A DNA stretch of 64,000 nucleotides, from the NCBI RefSeq assembly GCF_036785885.1, contig NC_092312.1, positions 18,494,001 to 18,558,000 on the forward strand, read 5' to 3'. Within the stretch, counting starts at the first letter, position 1. Each line of letters begins with the position of its first letter. Positions 10,964 to 20,310 of this stretch are shown here, piece by piece. The DNA comes from Coffea arabica (taxonomy: Eukaryota > Streptophyta > Magnoliopsida > Gentianales > Rubiaceae). Made by a program: the position numbers and the translations under genes. Below the pieces are notes generated by a model. It saw only the letters and a list, made by a program, of their open reading frames with translations. It was not told the DNA's origin and did not search any database.

Positions 10964-12214
10964 TTAGTTATATTTTCCTTTAGCTCCTTTGAGGTTTAAC
11001 CAAATTGCCAAATAAACTCTATAATTCTACAAAGTTATAGATAACCCTCTTTGTGGTAAACAAATATAATAAAGACACTTTTTGATGTGAGTTAATTATT
11101 TTACTAACATTATTGGTCCTCTCGTCATTAATGTTATCAACATCGTCTTATGCTAGAAATCCTAAAATGCCCTTGAAACCATAAATTCCTCATTTCCTTC
11201 TACCGGAATCTACGTAATTTGCAAAAGTCCACCAAGTTGGCTGCTGCCAAATTCGATAATCATGAATTCACAATCAAAATACAAACATGAATCCCATGAA
11301 CATCCATCCATACATCAGTATATCCTTTTCATTAACACAGCAAAAATTAAATCCAAATGCAACAATTACGAGCTCTTAAAGTGTTATAAAATTAAGTTGG
11401 ATGTGTACCAAATCGTCAAAAAAAAATAAAAATGTATGCTTTGTGTAGGCCCTACTATATTTGTTTGAGCCTGAATATTTGTGATTGGAATAAAAGAGAA
11501 TCAAGAAAGAAATGAAGGTAATTGTAAAAGGGAAATGGCTCATCAAATTTGGTGCACAAAAGGAGAGAGTTAATGAAGCCTGGATGGTGGTTTTGGAGAA
11601 AGAATAGAGTTTCGAATTTTTCATAAAAAGAAGATTTAGAGCTGAAGTTACAGTAATGCAGCAGTAGCAGGGATATTAATGAAGCAAGGGGAAGTCCGAT
11701 CGAATAATTGAAGAACAAAAACAAGTTAGTGGAATAGAAAAACATACTACACTCTTTTTCTTTTCCATATTTCCTCAATTTCCTTTCACCAACCTATTTA
11801 GTTACCTTTTCTCTTTCCTACCCTTTATGTTTACTTACATCATTTTCCTTTATGTTGGTTTGTTATGTCCTGTATGCATGTTATTAAGAAATTGTTTTTC
11901 GTTATTTTTGTTTCTTTACTTCTTCTAATTTATTCATTAACTTCTCTTTGGAATGCAAAAATTATTATGTTTAGATTGTATTCTCTTCCTTTCTTCCTAT
12001 CTTTTCTTCTCTCTCTCTCTCTCTCTCTTTGCTTTTTTGACAAGGATTAGTTAAAATTTGCAAATTGTAGGAATAAGGGCATTTTTATCATTTCAGTATC
12101 TCAGTTAACAGGGGTTTAGACACCATCCATTGTAAGGGTATAATTATAATTTGGTCAAGCTATAGAGCTTATTTGGTGTTTTGGCCCGACTTCAGGGGAG
12201 GTAAATGTAATTAA
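10964..12214. mobile_element. Long-inverted-repeat, MULE-like non-autonomous element
   Basis: The ends are imperfect inverted repeats more than 60 bp long. The left end begins TTAGTTATATTTTCCT and continues to CCAAATAAACTCTATA. The right end, inverted, begins TTAATTACATTTACCT and continues to CCAAATAAGCTCTATA. Further in, AAAATGCCCTT (11164) pairs with AAGGGCATTTTT (12075). The interior has no coding frame of note and includes a CT microsatellite near 12009-12028. Long degenerate inverted repeats suggest a Mutator-like fossil. I could not find a convincing 9-bp target duplication, so the class is tentative. Confidence 0.5.
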
Positions 12215-13339
12215 GCCTAAAATGAATTGGAATTTACGAGCATATTCATACAATTCTTTGGTCTCAAGTCACAGCAGCTGTTTTTTTCCTTTTTTTTTTT
12301 TTTTTTTTGTCTAACGAACACAGCTGTTGCTATCAGTAAAGTGGAGCGATTTCATTGGTCGGGCGCACAGGCCATCATTTGACGTGGTCTGCAACGTGCA
12401 TGCAAACGCTTAGAAACTAATTATGGCATATGATTAAACAAGGCTACATAAGCGGGCAAGAGTTGTATTAGCTCAGGATATATAAGTACACATTGGAAAC
12501 GAGTTGAAAACATTGAAATCTGTAACATTATTAATGGCTTCTTAACCTTTAATATTTCGCAATGACTAATAATAAGAATAGTAATTATCAATGCATATTT
12601 CCATAAATAATTGATGATATTTACTACGTCTCTGATATAAGCTGCTACTAAATACTAAGCTAAGGTAAGTATATTAAGAAGAAATCAAAATCTTCAAAAA
12701 TCTTGTAAGCAGTCTTAATTATTATTATTATTAGTAATAAATTTGTATCATAACTGAGAAGATAATAACATTAATTATAAACTATGGCATGCTTTTATTT
12801 TATTTCATTTGGAAAAAGTTACATGTGCATGGTGTTTGCCCGCTCAATATTACGTCGAAACGAGTGTTCTTTTTTCAAATAACGGTCCGATCGCTTATTA
12901 CCTTAATTGACATGAGTACTTGACAAAGTAACAAAAAATTATTTTACATTCTTGTGATTACAATGTAGTGGCATGTCGTATTACTTTTTTTTTTTTTTTG
13001 GGGTTTTGGAAATTTACATATCATTCCTTTTATGTATCCAGTATTTTCACATTGAGATTAGAATCGCCCAAAAAAAAAATCTTATGCAATAATAATTACT
13101 ACTATTTTGTAAGTTCTTATCTATATATCAGCATTTACCATTCAAGTGTTACATGCCTTTTAATTGCTTACTCTTTTTTTTCTTTTTTGTCTATTCTGGA
13201 TTAGGCTGTGAATGTGACCAAAAGGTAAGAACAAGTTAACAGTCTTGGCTTAAAAGGTAACAAGAAGTTAATAGTCATATCCTAAATGGTAGCAAAAATC
13301 TACAACGATGTGGCAGAAACTTCTAGGAAAATGAACACA
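12215..13339. other. Intergenic region upstream of MADS-C1
   Basis: AT-rich spacer with T-tracts (about 12290-12308 and 12986-12999) and an ATT repeat near 12718. No supportable gene. The last few hundred bases probably carry MADS-C1 regulation. Confidence 0.5.
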
Positions 13340-13349
13340 CCCTTTAAAT
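13340..13349 (+). promoter_or_regulatory. TATA-like CCCTTTAAAT, MADS-C1 core promoter
   Basis: Same ten bases as at MADS-A, here 55 bp before the start codon. CCATTGG, a CCAAT-box sequence on the opposite strand, lies between the motif and the gene. The copy in unit 2 is at 41600-41609. Function is inferred from position. Confidence 0.45.
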
Positions 13350-13394
13350 CCCCAGCCACATTCCTCCCATTGGAACATAATTCCTGCTTAAACA

Positions 13395-14060
13395 ATGGCA
13401 AGAAAGAGCAAGGGTAGGCAAAAGATTGAAATGACAAGAATGTCAAAAGAAAGCAACTTACTTGTTACTTTCTCAAAGCGCCGCTCTGGCCTTTTCAAGA
13501 AGGCTTATGAACTCCACACACTTTGTGGTGCTGAAATTGCAATAATCGTTTTCTCCCCAGGGAAAAAGGTTTTCTCCTATGGCCATCCTTGCCTTTACTC
13601 CATCATCGATCGTTTCGTAACCGGAAAAGCTGGCCCGAGTTCGAGCAGTTCGCAAATTGTTGAGGCACACAGGGCAGCGAGCATTCGCGAACTCAACATG
13701 CAATTGACTGAAATGCTTAATCAGTTAGACGCTGAGAGAAAGCGTGGTGAGGAGCTGATCAAACTGAGGACAGCGAGTCAAGGAAGATGCTGGTGGGAGG
13801 CTCCGGTTAATGATCTTGGACTTCAAGAACTGAAGCAACTAAAGGCGGCCATGGAGGAGCTGAAGAAGAATGTGGCCAATCAGGCAGAGAAGTTGATGGT
13901 GGAGGCTTCCAACGCGACTGCGTTTCTTGGGTCATCGAGTTCCAAGGGAGGAGGCCATGTTGGTCCAATTAACATTGACGCTAAGGTTCCTCCTCCTGGT
14001 CTGGGACTTTCTATGACTCCTCATGGGTTTGCACTTGGATATGGTCGTGGATTTTTCTAA
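13395..14060 (+). CDS. Type I (M-alpha) MADS-box protein, lineage C copy 1, AGL61/AGL62-like
   Basis: Intronless, 221 residues. The MADS domain occupies about residues 5-64 (KGRQKIEMTRMSKESN, VTFSKRRSGLFKKAYELHTL, CGAEIAIIVFSPGKK), followed by GHPCLYSIIDRF. A short Ser-rich linker (GPSSSSSQ) leads into a coiled-coil-like part with the family block WWEAPVNDLGLQELKQLKAA at about 134-153. The C-terminus is Gly/Pro-rich and ends in GYGRGFF. It is closer to lineage A than to B across the MADS domain and at the protein end (A ends GYDNGGF). Like its relatives it probably acts in a nuclear heterodimer. Orthology to one Arabidopsis gene cannot be settled by eye. Confidence 0.95.
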   Translation: MARKSKGRQKIEMTRMSKESNLLVTFSKRRSGLFKKAYELHTLCGAEIAIIVFSPGKKVFSYGHPCLYSIIDRFVTGKAGPSSSSSQIVEAHRAASIRELNMQLTEMLNQLDAERKRGEELIKLRTASQGRCWWEAPVNDLGLQELKQLKAAMEELKKNVANQAEKLMVEASNATAFLGSSSSKGGGHVGPINIDAKVPPPGLGLSMTPHGFALGYGRGFF

Positions 14061-14722
14061 ATCATATATCCAGAAATTGGTCTGATCTATTGTAGTAGTA
14101 TTTTGTTCTGTTGAATCATATTTGGGTGTCTGTATTGTACCGTATAAGTAAGTCTGGGTATTAATCTTATCTACTTTATTCCTGTGTATTTTTGTTGATG
14201 TTGTACAAGAAGCCTTTTATGCCAAAACAGTAAAAATGGGATAAAGTTTTCTTTTTCGATGTATTACCAATCTATCCCGTATTTGGAATCAAGGAAAGAA
14301 ACCAATAGGAGATGATTGTAAAGTAAAAAGAAAAAACATAAGAAACTTTTTTTCTGGCTTTAATCTTCTAGACTGCCGCATGCGATGAAACTGTCAAACA
14401 AAGATGTGAAATAATAATAATAATAGCGTTAAAGAATTGCATGACTTAGTTTGGACTTTTTTTCCCCTAATATCTCTTCACACCAGTATAATAGGGTTTT
14501 TCAGTAGGTATACTAGGTAAATATCGAGAGGCTAAAATTAAAAATTAAAAATCTATCCAAACTAATGCTTTTCGATACCGAAGGCAGAACGGCTTTGTAA
14601 TTCTTAGCTTCCTTCGTCCATTTCGGTGAAACATCAAACAACCTATACATGTGAAAATTTTCCCCAAAAAAATGTTTAAAAATAGTTTCCAGAAAGAATT
14701 CTTAAACAACGCATTCAATTTG
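14061..14722. other. MADS-C1 3' flank
   Basis: AT-rich. It likely includes the C1 3' UTR, with AATAA-like runs near 14410. No gene or clear repeat structure seen. Confidence 0.45.
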
Positions 14723-14738
14723 TTAATGTACTCATCTT

Positions 14739-14853
14739 TTTTTTTTTTTGGACTTTTTTTTTTATAAGTGGAATGTCTTGAACTTTGGATCTCTCACAAC
14801 TCCTTTCTGCCTTATCATCTATCACATCCCTTCCCCCTCCCTCCTCTCTCGGA
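14739..14853 (-). mobile_element. SINE-like insert with 16-bp target duplication
   Basis: A 115-bp segment is bounded by perfect copies of TTAATGTACTCATCTT (14723-14738 and 14854-14869). Read on the minus strand it ends in two A-tracts, as a retroposon tail would. It contains AGTTCAAGACATTCC, which fits a polymerase III B box (GTTCRANNC). No clear A box is left, so it looks 5'-truncated. The target duplication and tail are seen directly; the SINE family is not recognised. Confidence 0.65.
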
Positions 14854-14869
14854 TTAATGTACTCATCTT

Positions 14870-16468
14870 GATGCTAGGTATTCACATTTATAACAATTTT
14901 TATAAAGTTTAGTACTTGTTTTGAGGATCTAAATTCTTCGCGATTGCTAGGGCTATTAGTCGAGTTTTTTGAATAGGGTTTTGATAAGTCCAAACTTTAC
15001 TCACAAATTAAATGGTGCTTTTAGGTTTGGATTTCGTTAAAAGATTCAAATTCAACTCACACTTGTATAAACGTTTCAAAGTCAGAGGTTTAACCTAGTA
15101 AGATCCTAAATTAGCTCATATTTAATTCGAGTTTAATATTCAGGGTCAAAATCTGTCAAGTCCGATTAAAGATAAAATCGAACGGTATTTTTTTTTTAAC
15201 CGAATGGGTCAGACTCAGACTAATTCGACTCCATTAACAATTCTAATAGTTGCAGGAACACTTGCATAATACATTTAACAGTTGGTTCGACCGAGTTGGT
15301 TCGAACTAATCTCAGCTATTAATTTGAAATTTAAATAAATTTTAAATCAACAATCAAGATAAGCTCTAGCCTTGCCTGGTCGATCCCCACAATTAAAACC
15401 TTTAAAAGTCTTCTGCCAACATCACAGAATCCCAATTCGTGGTTTTGATGCCTGATTGACACTATACTAAGTTGTTTAGGATCACGGTTCGAAAGTGCAT
15501 CGCTACAAATGAAAAGCATTTAGGTTTCATTTTGATTGGACGAAACGTCCTTTACAATAAAATTCACCATTCTTGTGCAAAATGTTTGATCATAATGAGT
15601 AAATTTTCGTCCAATATTTGAATGAATTACTGAAAAAAAAATGAATAGCATGTTGTTCCTGTTTCTTATGTTGGTTTTCTCATACTTGCACGTGTACACG
15701 TTAGTTCCTTTTACAATACCGATAGACAAACGATGTTTCCCCTTGTAGTACAAAAGAAGAAGAAGAGTAAAAACAAAAGGAATAGACGATGATTGTATAG
15801 TGTTTTGAACCATGGAGAGTTCACAATGATAATCAATAGGATATTAGCTAAATAGGTAGAGAAAAGTTGGGCGGATTTAATCCATGGGCCTTGAGATCAA
15901 AGTTCAGCGAATAAGGTTTACTGGGGTTTTTAGCTTGTCATAACTGTATGATACTGACCTACAACAAAAACCTTAGAAAGTACTATTGATCCAGATATGA
16001 CGATAGAATTCTTGCTTTGATGACCCTTTGTTACTTTAAAGACAATGATGATAACTAGTTGAAGGTTGTCAGATTATTGTATGGCTTTCCGTTAATAGCT
16101 GGCATATATCATACTATATTTGAATCTTTGGAAGATTTCTTACCAAGTGTTTTCTAATCACTTTCAAGTAAGAACGTGTGACTAATTATCAATTTGGCAT
16201 CTTCTTAAATTTTTTGATTCGTGGTAGCTTTTGCATCTTAGCTTTATTTCCTAAATTTTAAGGTTTTACTTTTTTTCACCGATTTCTTCACTTGTTAACA
16301 AAATCCCTGTAATTATTAATTAATAGCAGGAGGTAAATAGCTACAATTCCTTTTTGACAAAAAAAAAAGCCACAATTCCTATTTACCCATTTGCCCTCTT
16401 AGTTCTTAGCATATAGGGCATGTGAAGTGAAGCTGCTGCCAATTCACTTACGTTATGATTCACTTCTT
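14870..16468. other. Intergenic region between MADS-C1 and MADS-A2
   Basis: No supportable gene. The stretch at about 14940-15310 has the look of a degraded repeat (GGTTCGACCGAGTTGGTTCG and similar), but I could not define ends. The junction with the MADS-A upstream module is at about 16468/16469. Confidence 0.45.
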
Positions 16469-16979
16469 ATCCTAATTACTACTAGCGTTTTATGGTAAAA
16501 ACAGTTATACACAGCATTTTGCTCCTCTATAAATGCTCTTCCATCTTTCGGCTCTTTATGAAGACATAAGTAACGTGCCAAAAGCACTTTCTGTGCTCTA
16601 ACAAATGCCTACAGAGTGAGTGTGAGTGCCAATTGATCATCAATTCATACCCAAAATGAGTAGAGAAACACATATATATGAGTTGACTTTGGCTTGCAAT
16701 AATAACTGATACTTCACCTTGTAATGCCAACTAAGAGAAGATTTATGTCACACCATCATAGCATTAAGATCTAAGATTTTTTTAAACTCCCAAATCAAGG
16801 GTAATTATGCCTAATGATTACATATACTAGCTAGCACAAATTACAATCAATCTATCCAGATTCAAGAGTAAACTTGAGGCCCTTTAAATTGTTGCTTCTC
16901 CACTTTATCCATAACTCTTCATAGAACCACCAAACCTAACCTAAAAAACCTCTCTCCCTCTTGTATTCAGAAGAAGATC

Positions 16980-17651
16980 ATGGCAAAGAAACCTAGCATG
17001 GGTCGCCAAAAGATCAAAATTGCAAAAATTGAGATCAAGAATCATCTCCAAGTTACATTTTCAAAACGCCGTTCGGGACTCTATAAGAAGGCGCACGAAC
17101 TCAGCACTCTCTGTGGCGTTGAATTAGCCATTATAGTTTTTTCCCCAGCGGGAAAAGTATTTTCTTTTGGCCATCCTAGTGTCGATTACATAATCGATAA
17201 ATTCATTGCGCGATGCAGAAATCCTCAGCCAAACTCGAGTGCACTCCACCTCGTTGGGGCTCACAGGAATGCCAGTAGTGTCCGGGAGCTCAACTTGCAG
17301 CTCACTCAAATTCTCAGTGAATTAGAAGTTGAGAAGAAAAGAGGCGAGGCATTTGATCTCATGAGAAAAGCCAGCCAAAATCATTATTGGTGGGAATCCC
17401 CTGTTAATGAACTTGGATTACACGAACTTGAACAACTAAGAGATTCACTGGAAAACATGAAAAACAGTGTGACGAGTCATGCTAGCAAGGTGGCGGCTGA
17501 GGCTAATTACAACAATTCTTCATTTTTTACACTAAACAATTGTGCTGCTGCGGGATTGTATCATCAATATGAGAGCAAACCAACCGGGGTCAGCGTGGGT
17601 TCGGTCCATCCTAATATCTTCAACTTTGGATATGATAATGGAGGATTTTGA
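16980..17651 (+). CDS. Type I (M-alpha) MADS-box protein, lineage A copy 2
   Basis: Intact 223-codon intronless gene, with the domain plan described for the copy at 625. The protein is identical to A3 and differs from A1 at three residues: I19 in the MADS domain, V117, and C188 in the C-terminal part. About 500 bp of upstream sequence is shared with A1, including CCCTTTAAAT at 16880-16889. Downstream it is followed by only the left part of the MITE and then by the EG45-AFG1 block. Confidence 0.95.
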   Translation: MAKKPSMGRQKIKIAKIEIKNHLQVTFSKRRSGLYKKAHELSTLCGVELAIIVFSPAGKVFSFGHPSVDYIIDKFIARCRNPQPNSSALHLVGAHRNASSVRELNLQLTQILSELEVEKKRGEAFDLMRKASQNHYWWESPVNELGLHELEQLRDSLENMKNSVTSHASKVAAEANYNNSSFFTLNNCAAAGLYHQYESKPTGVSVGSVHPNIFNFGYDNGGF

Positions 17652-17802
17652 AGCCTATTCGGTATAAACTTATCTCGTTTTTCCGATTTGACTTTGGTGC
17701 ATCAAGCTAGTGCCTCGCTAGTCTAAACTGTCAATAATTATGTCATTGCTCTTCTCTGATGATTCCTCCATCAATCTACTATAAATAGTTTAATCTCATA
17801 AA

Positions 17803-17955
17803 GGGTGCGTTTGGTACTATAGAATTGAAATTGAATTAGAATTCGAATTCTATAAAATTGGAATTCCAAGTCATTGCAATTCTTTCGTTTGGAAAATGCA
17901 TAGAATTGGTATGGAATTTCAAATTCTTTATTTGCGTGAGAGAAGAATTCATTAG
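17803..17955. mobile_element. Left part of the split MITE
   Basis: This matches 1448-1596, with the GGGTGCGTTTGGTACTATAG end, and stops at ATTAG (17951-17955). Unrelated sequence (the 11.9-kb block) follows. The matching right part begins at 29855. Confidence 0.85.
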
Positions 17956-18515
17956 ATATTCATGAGATAAAAAAAGTAGCTCAAAAAATAATAAAGGTGG
18001 TGAGAAAAAATTGTGTTAAAAATCCCCAATAAAGTTTTTCCCAAACAACTACTATTCAAACAAACAATTTGGCTTCTAATTAGGATTAAAAGCAGTGAAA
18101 CATCTCCAACAATCAACCGAGCTGCATGATACCCCTAGCGATTCTTGCACCTACTTTGGACCTTTGATCTGAACTGAATTAATGAAAAAGATAACTTCAT
18201 CAATTTCATTAGATAAATGACCTTTGCAGCTTCACCCTCACCTTCAGTGGGATCCTTAATTGACGAGGCTAACTAAACAAAGGGAATTTGTCTTTTGATT
18301 TCCAGGGCAGGCTAGTCGTCCATTAGTGGCGGTCCGTGGACTTTTACTTTGGACATCTTACATGTTATGTTAGTTGAATTCCGTAGCACAGCCTTCACAT
18401 CACTTAGAGCTATCAGCTATAATATTTGACAGTTGAGTTATTTTTCATGTTGTAAACATGTAACCGAGAGAAAACATGAACATTGTACTCTTCCTAACAG
18501 AGACCTTAGTTAGTG
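17956..18515. other. Left end of the EG45-AFG1 block
   Basis: No gene or clear repeat seen. Ordinary AT-rich intergenic sequence. Confidence 0.4.
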
Positions 18516-18523
18516 TACCAACA

Positions 18524-18891
18524 ATGGTTCAAAGACTTGGCTGAGTCGTCACCAGAAATGGGCTTTCCGATCCGATACCAGGATGAGATGGTTCCGAGAT
18601 AATGAATTGTCGAGAACTTGGCCGAATCACCGAAAACTCAACCAAGACGTCTTCGAAATGGATAGAAACGGTCGAATCGTCCCGAGTCACTCCGAATCAT
18701 CCCAAATCAATTTGAATTTTTATTATTTTTACTAATTTTTAATTATTTTTGTTTATCATATTTTTTACAATTTTTAAAATATTAAATATTTTAAAAATTT
18801 GCGTTTCGCTGAGACCGCGGTCGATGCGTCGAGACAGATGTGGAACAGTTTGGGCCGCGACCGCAACTGCGACGGCGACTTTGAACCATGT
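18524..18891. mobile_element. hAT-type MITE with 8-bp target duplication, copy 1
   Basis: The 368-bp element lies between perfect TACCAACA repeats (18516-18523 and 18892-18899), the target length typical of hAT. The ends are inverted: ATGGTTCAAAG on the left, CTTTGAACCATGT on the right. The right interior is GC-rich (GGCCGCGACCGCAACTGCGA) and the middle is AT-rich. No transposase is encoded. It is duplicated with the array at 46784-47151. Confidence 0.85.
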
Positions 18892-18899
18892 TACCAACA

Positions 18900-19368
18900 C
18901 GATTGTGATTCCTTTGATGACATGTTTTATAAGAGTGGGTAGAGGATTTATATATATATATATATGAAGTTTCTTGAAACCTACTAATGTATTTCTTTAG
19001 TGACATGTGCTAAATTTCCAAAACCCTATTTGATTATGAACAATGTGATTGATGGTAGTTTGATAGCGTACCATGTTTGTAAAAAACAAAACATTTCTAG
19101 GGGAAAGTGGAAAGATTGTGCATGACGCAGGAAACCATATGCTCAACCCCTCCTCTCATCGTCAACAAGCTGAATTCATTTCACCATCCATTGTCAACGT
19201 GGACTGCAATTGCCATTGATTCCCAACCAAAAGTACTCGTGCTGCTTGCAGCTTAGATATTGGCAACTTTTCTTAGTAGCTATCCACATTCAAATACCTT
19301 AATAAAAAAATAAAGGGGACGGTTTAGAGATCAGTTTGAAACCTCGGGCTGATTTTATCTACAGCTAG
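18900..19368. other. EG45 copy 1 upstream region
   Basis: Contains a TA microsatellite near 18949-18965. Otherwise ordinary AT-rich sequence likely holding EG45 promoter elements. Confidence 0.4.
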
Positions 19369-19375
19369 TATAAAT
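19369..19375 (+). promoter_or_regulatory. TATA box of EG45 gene copy 1
   Basis: TATAAAT, 96 bp before the EG45 start codon. Identical at 47629-47635 in unit 2. Confidence 0.6.
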
Positions 19376-19464
19376 TTGAGGTAAATTAGGCACATTTCCC
19401 CCACATCCGAAGTCGAGAATCAAGCTACCCTACCTAGGCAGAAGTAAAGTCCACAGCCATAATC

Positions 19465-20101
19465 ATGGATCTCCTACGCTTCAAATTTGTCTTAATCAGC
19501 ATATTCAGTCTGGCTAAAATAAACTTAGTCCTTGGACACATTGGCACTGCCACTTCTTACAATCCTCCATATACCCGTGAGCAACATTTGATTTCTCAGA
19601 AGTTTCTATATCATTATTTAGCAGCAGCTTTTTTGTTTTTTCAGTTGTTTGAGAATCGTATTAGGAAGGATATGGAATTTGATTATAAAATTTACTCTAA
19701 ATTTAACTCGTGCAGCCACCAAGTGCGGGGGAAACAGAAATGATCAGTTTCCAGCAGGAAATCTGTTCGTTGCTGTGAGTGAAGGGCTGTGGGATAACGG
19801 GGCTGCATGCGGCAGACGCTACAGATTAAGATGCTTGAGCGGCAGCAACAAGCCATGCAGAGATATTGGCACCACCATCGACGTTAGGGTGGTGGATTTC
19901 TGCCCAAGACGCCCATGCCCTTCCACCATTGTTTTGTCTAGTGATGCTTTTGCAGCTATCTCCCGCAACCCTGATGCCAAAATCAACATTGAATACATCC
20001 AGTACTTACACTTCTTCCTTGTCTCCAGCTTATTATCTTCACTATGTTCTTCGGTTGCTCCATTGCTTAATATTTTACGTCACACCTTTTGCAGGATATG
20101 A
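19465..20101 (+). CDS. EG45-domain secreted protein (citrus p12 / plant natriuretic peptide-like), copy 1
   Basis: Three exons, 19465-19576, 19716-20001 and 20095-20101, give a 134-residue protein. The last exon supplies only the end of a Gln codon, an Ile codon and the stop, a layout that fits family proteins ending in Gln-Ile. All introns are GT-AG. Residues 1 to about 25 are a secretion signal (FVLISIFSLAKINLVLG core). The rest is a single double-psi beta-barrel, expansin-like EG45 domain without the expansin C-terminal domain. It includes TATSYNPPYTPTKCGGN, the paired cysteines of NGAACGRRYRLRC, and VVDFCPRRPCPSTIVLS. Relatives are apoplastic proteins induced by stress, disease or wounding, and some act as natriuretic peptides in ion and water balance. 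From memory it is very close to citrus blight-associated p12. It converges on AFG1 with 209 bp between their ends. Intact. Confidence 0.92.
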
Positions 20102-20310
20102 AGAGGGATTTGACTTCCATATATATATATATATACGTGTAATTTTACGGGCTGAAGATCAAGAGGAAAAGGGCATCCTTGGAAATAGGAACAGAACTAG
20201 ATAGCAAAATGTTGTTTAAAAATTCATTTCCCTTTGTTATCGGTATATCCTATTAAATGATGGCAAACGAGCACAAAAAATGTACTAAAAGTTTCGACGT
20301 GATGTACACA

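Noticed and set aside
11376-11778. Phe/Leu-rich minus-strand frames
   Set aside because: Low-complexity translation of AT-rich sequence inside the inverted-repeat element, with no domain.
14940-15310. Possible degraded interspersed repeat
   Set aside because: The texture is repeat-like, but I could not define ends, inverted repeats or a target duplication, so it is not listed as a mobile element.
19649-20204. Longer unspliced frames across the EG45 gene
   Set aside because: They read through introns. The three-exon model gives a family-length protein with the expected end and intact splice sites.
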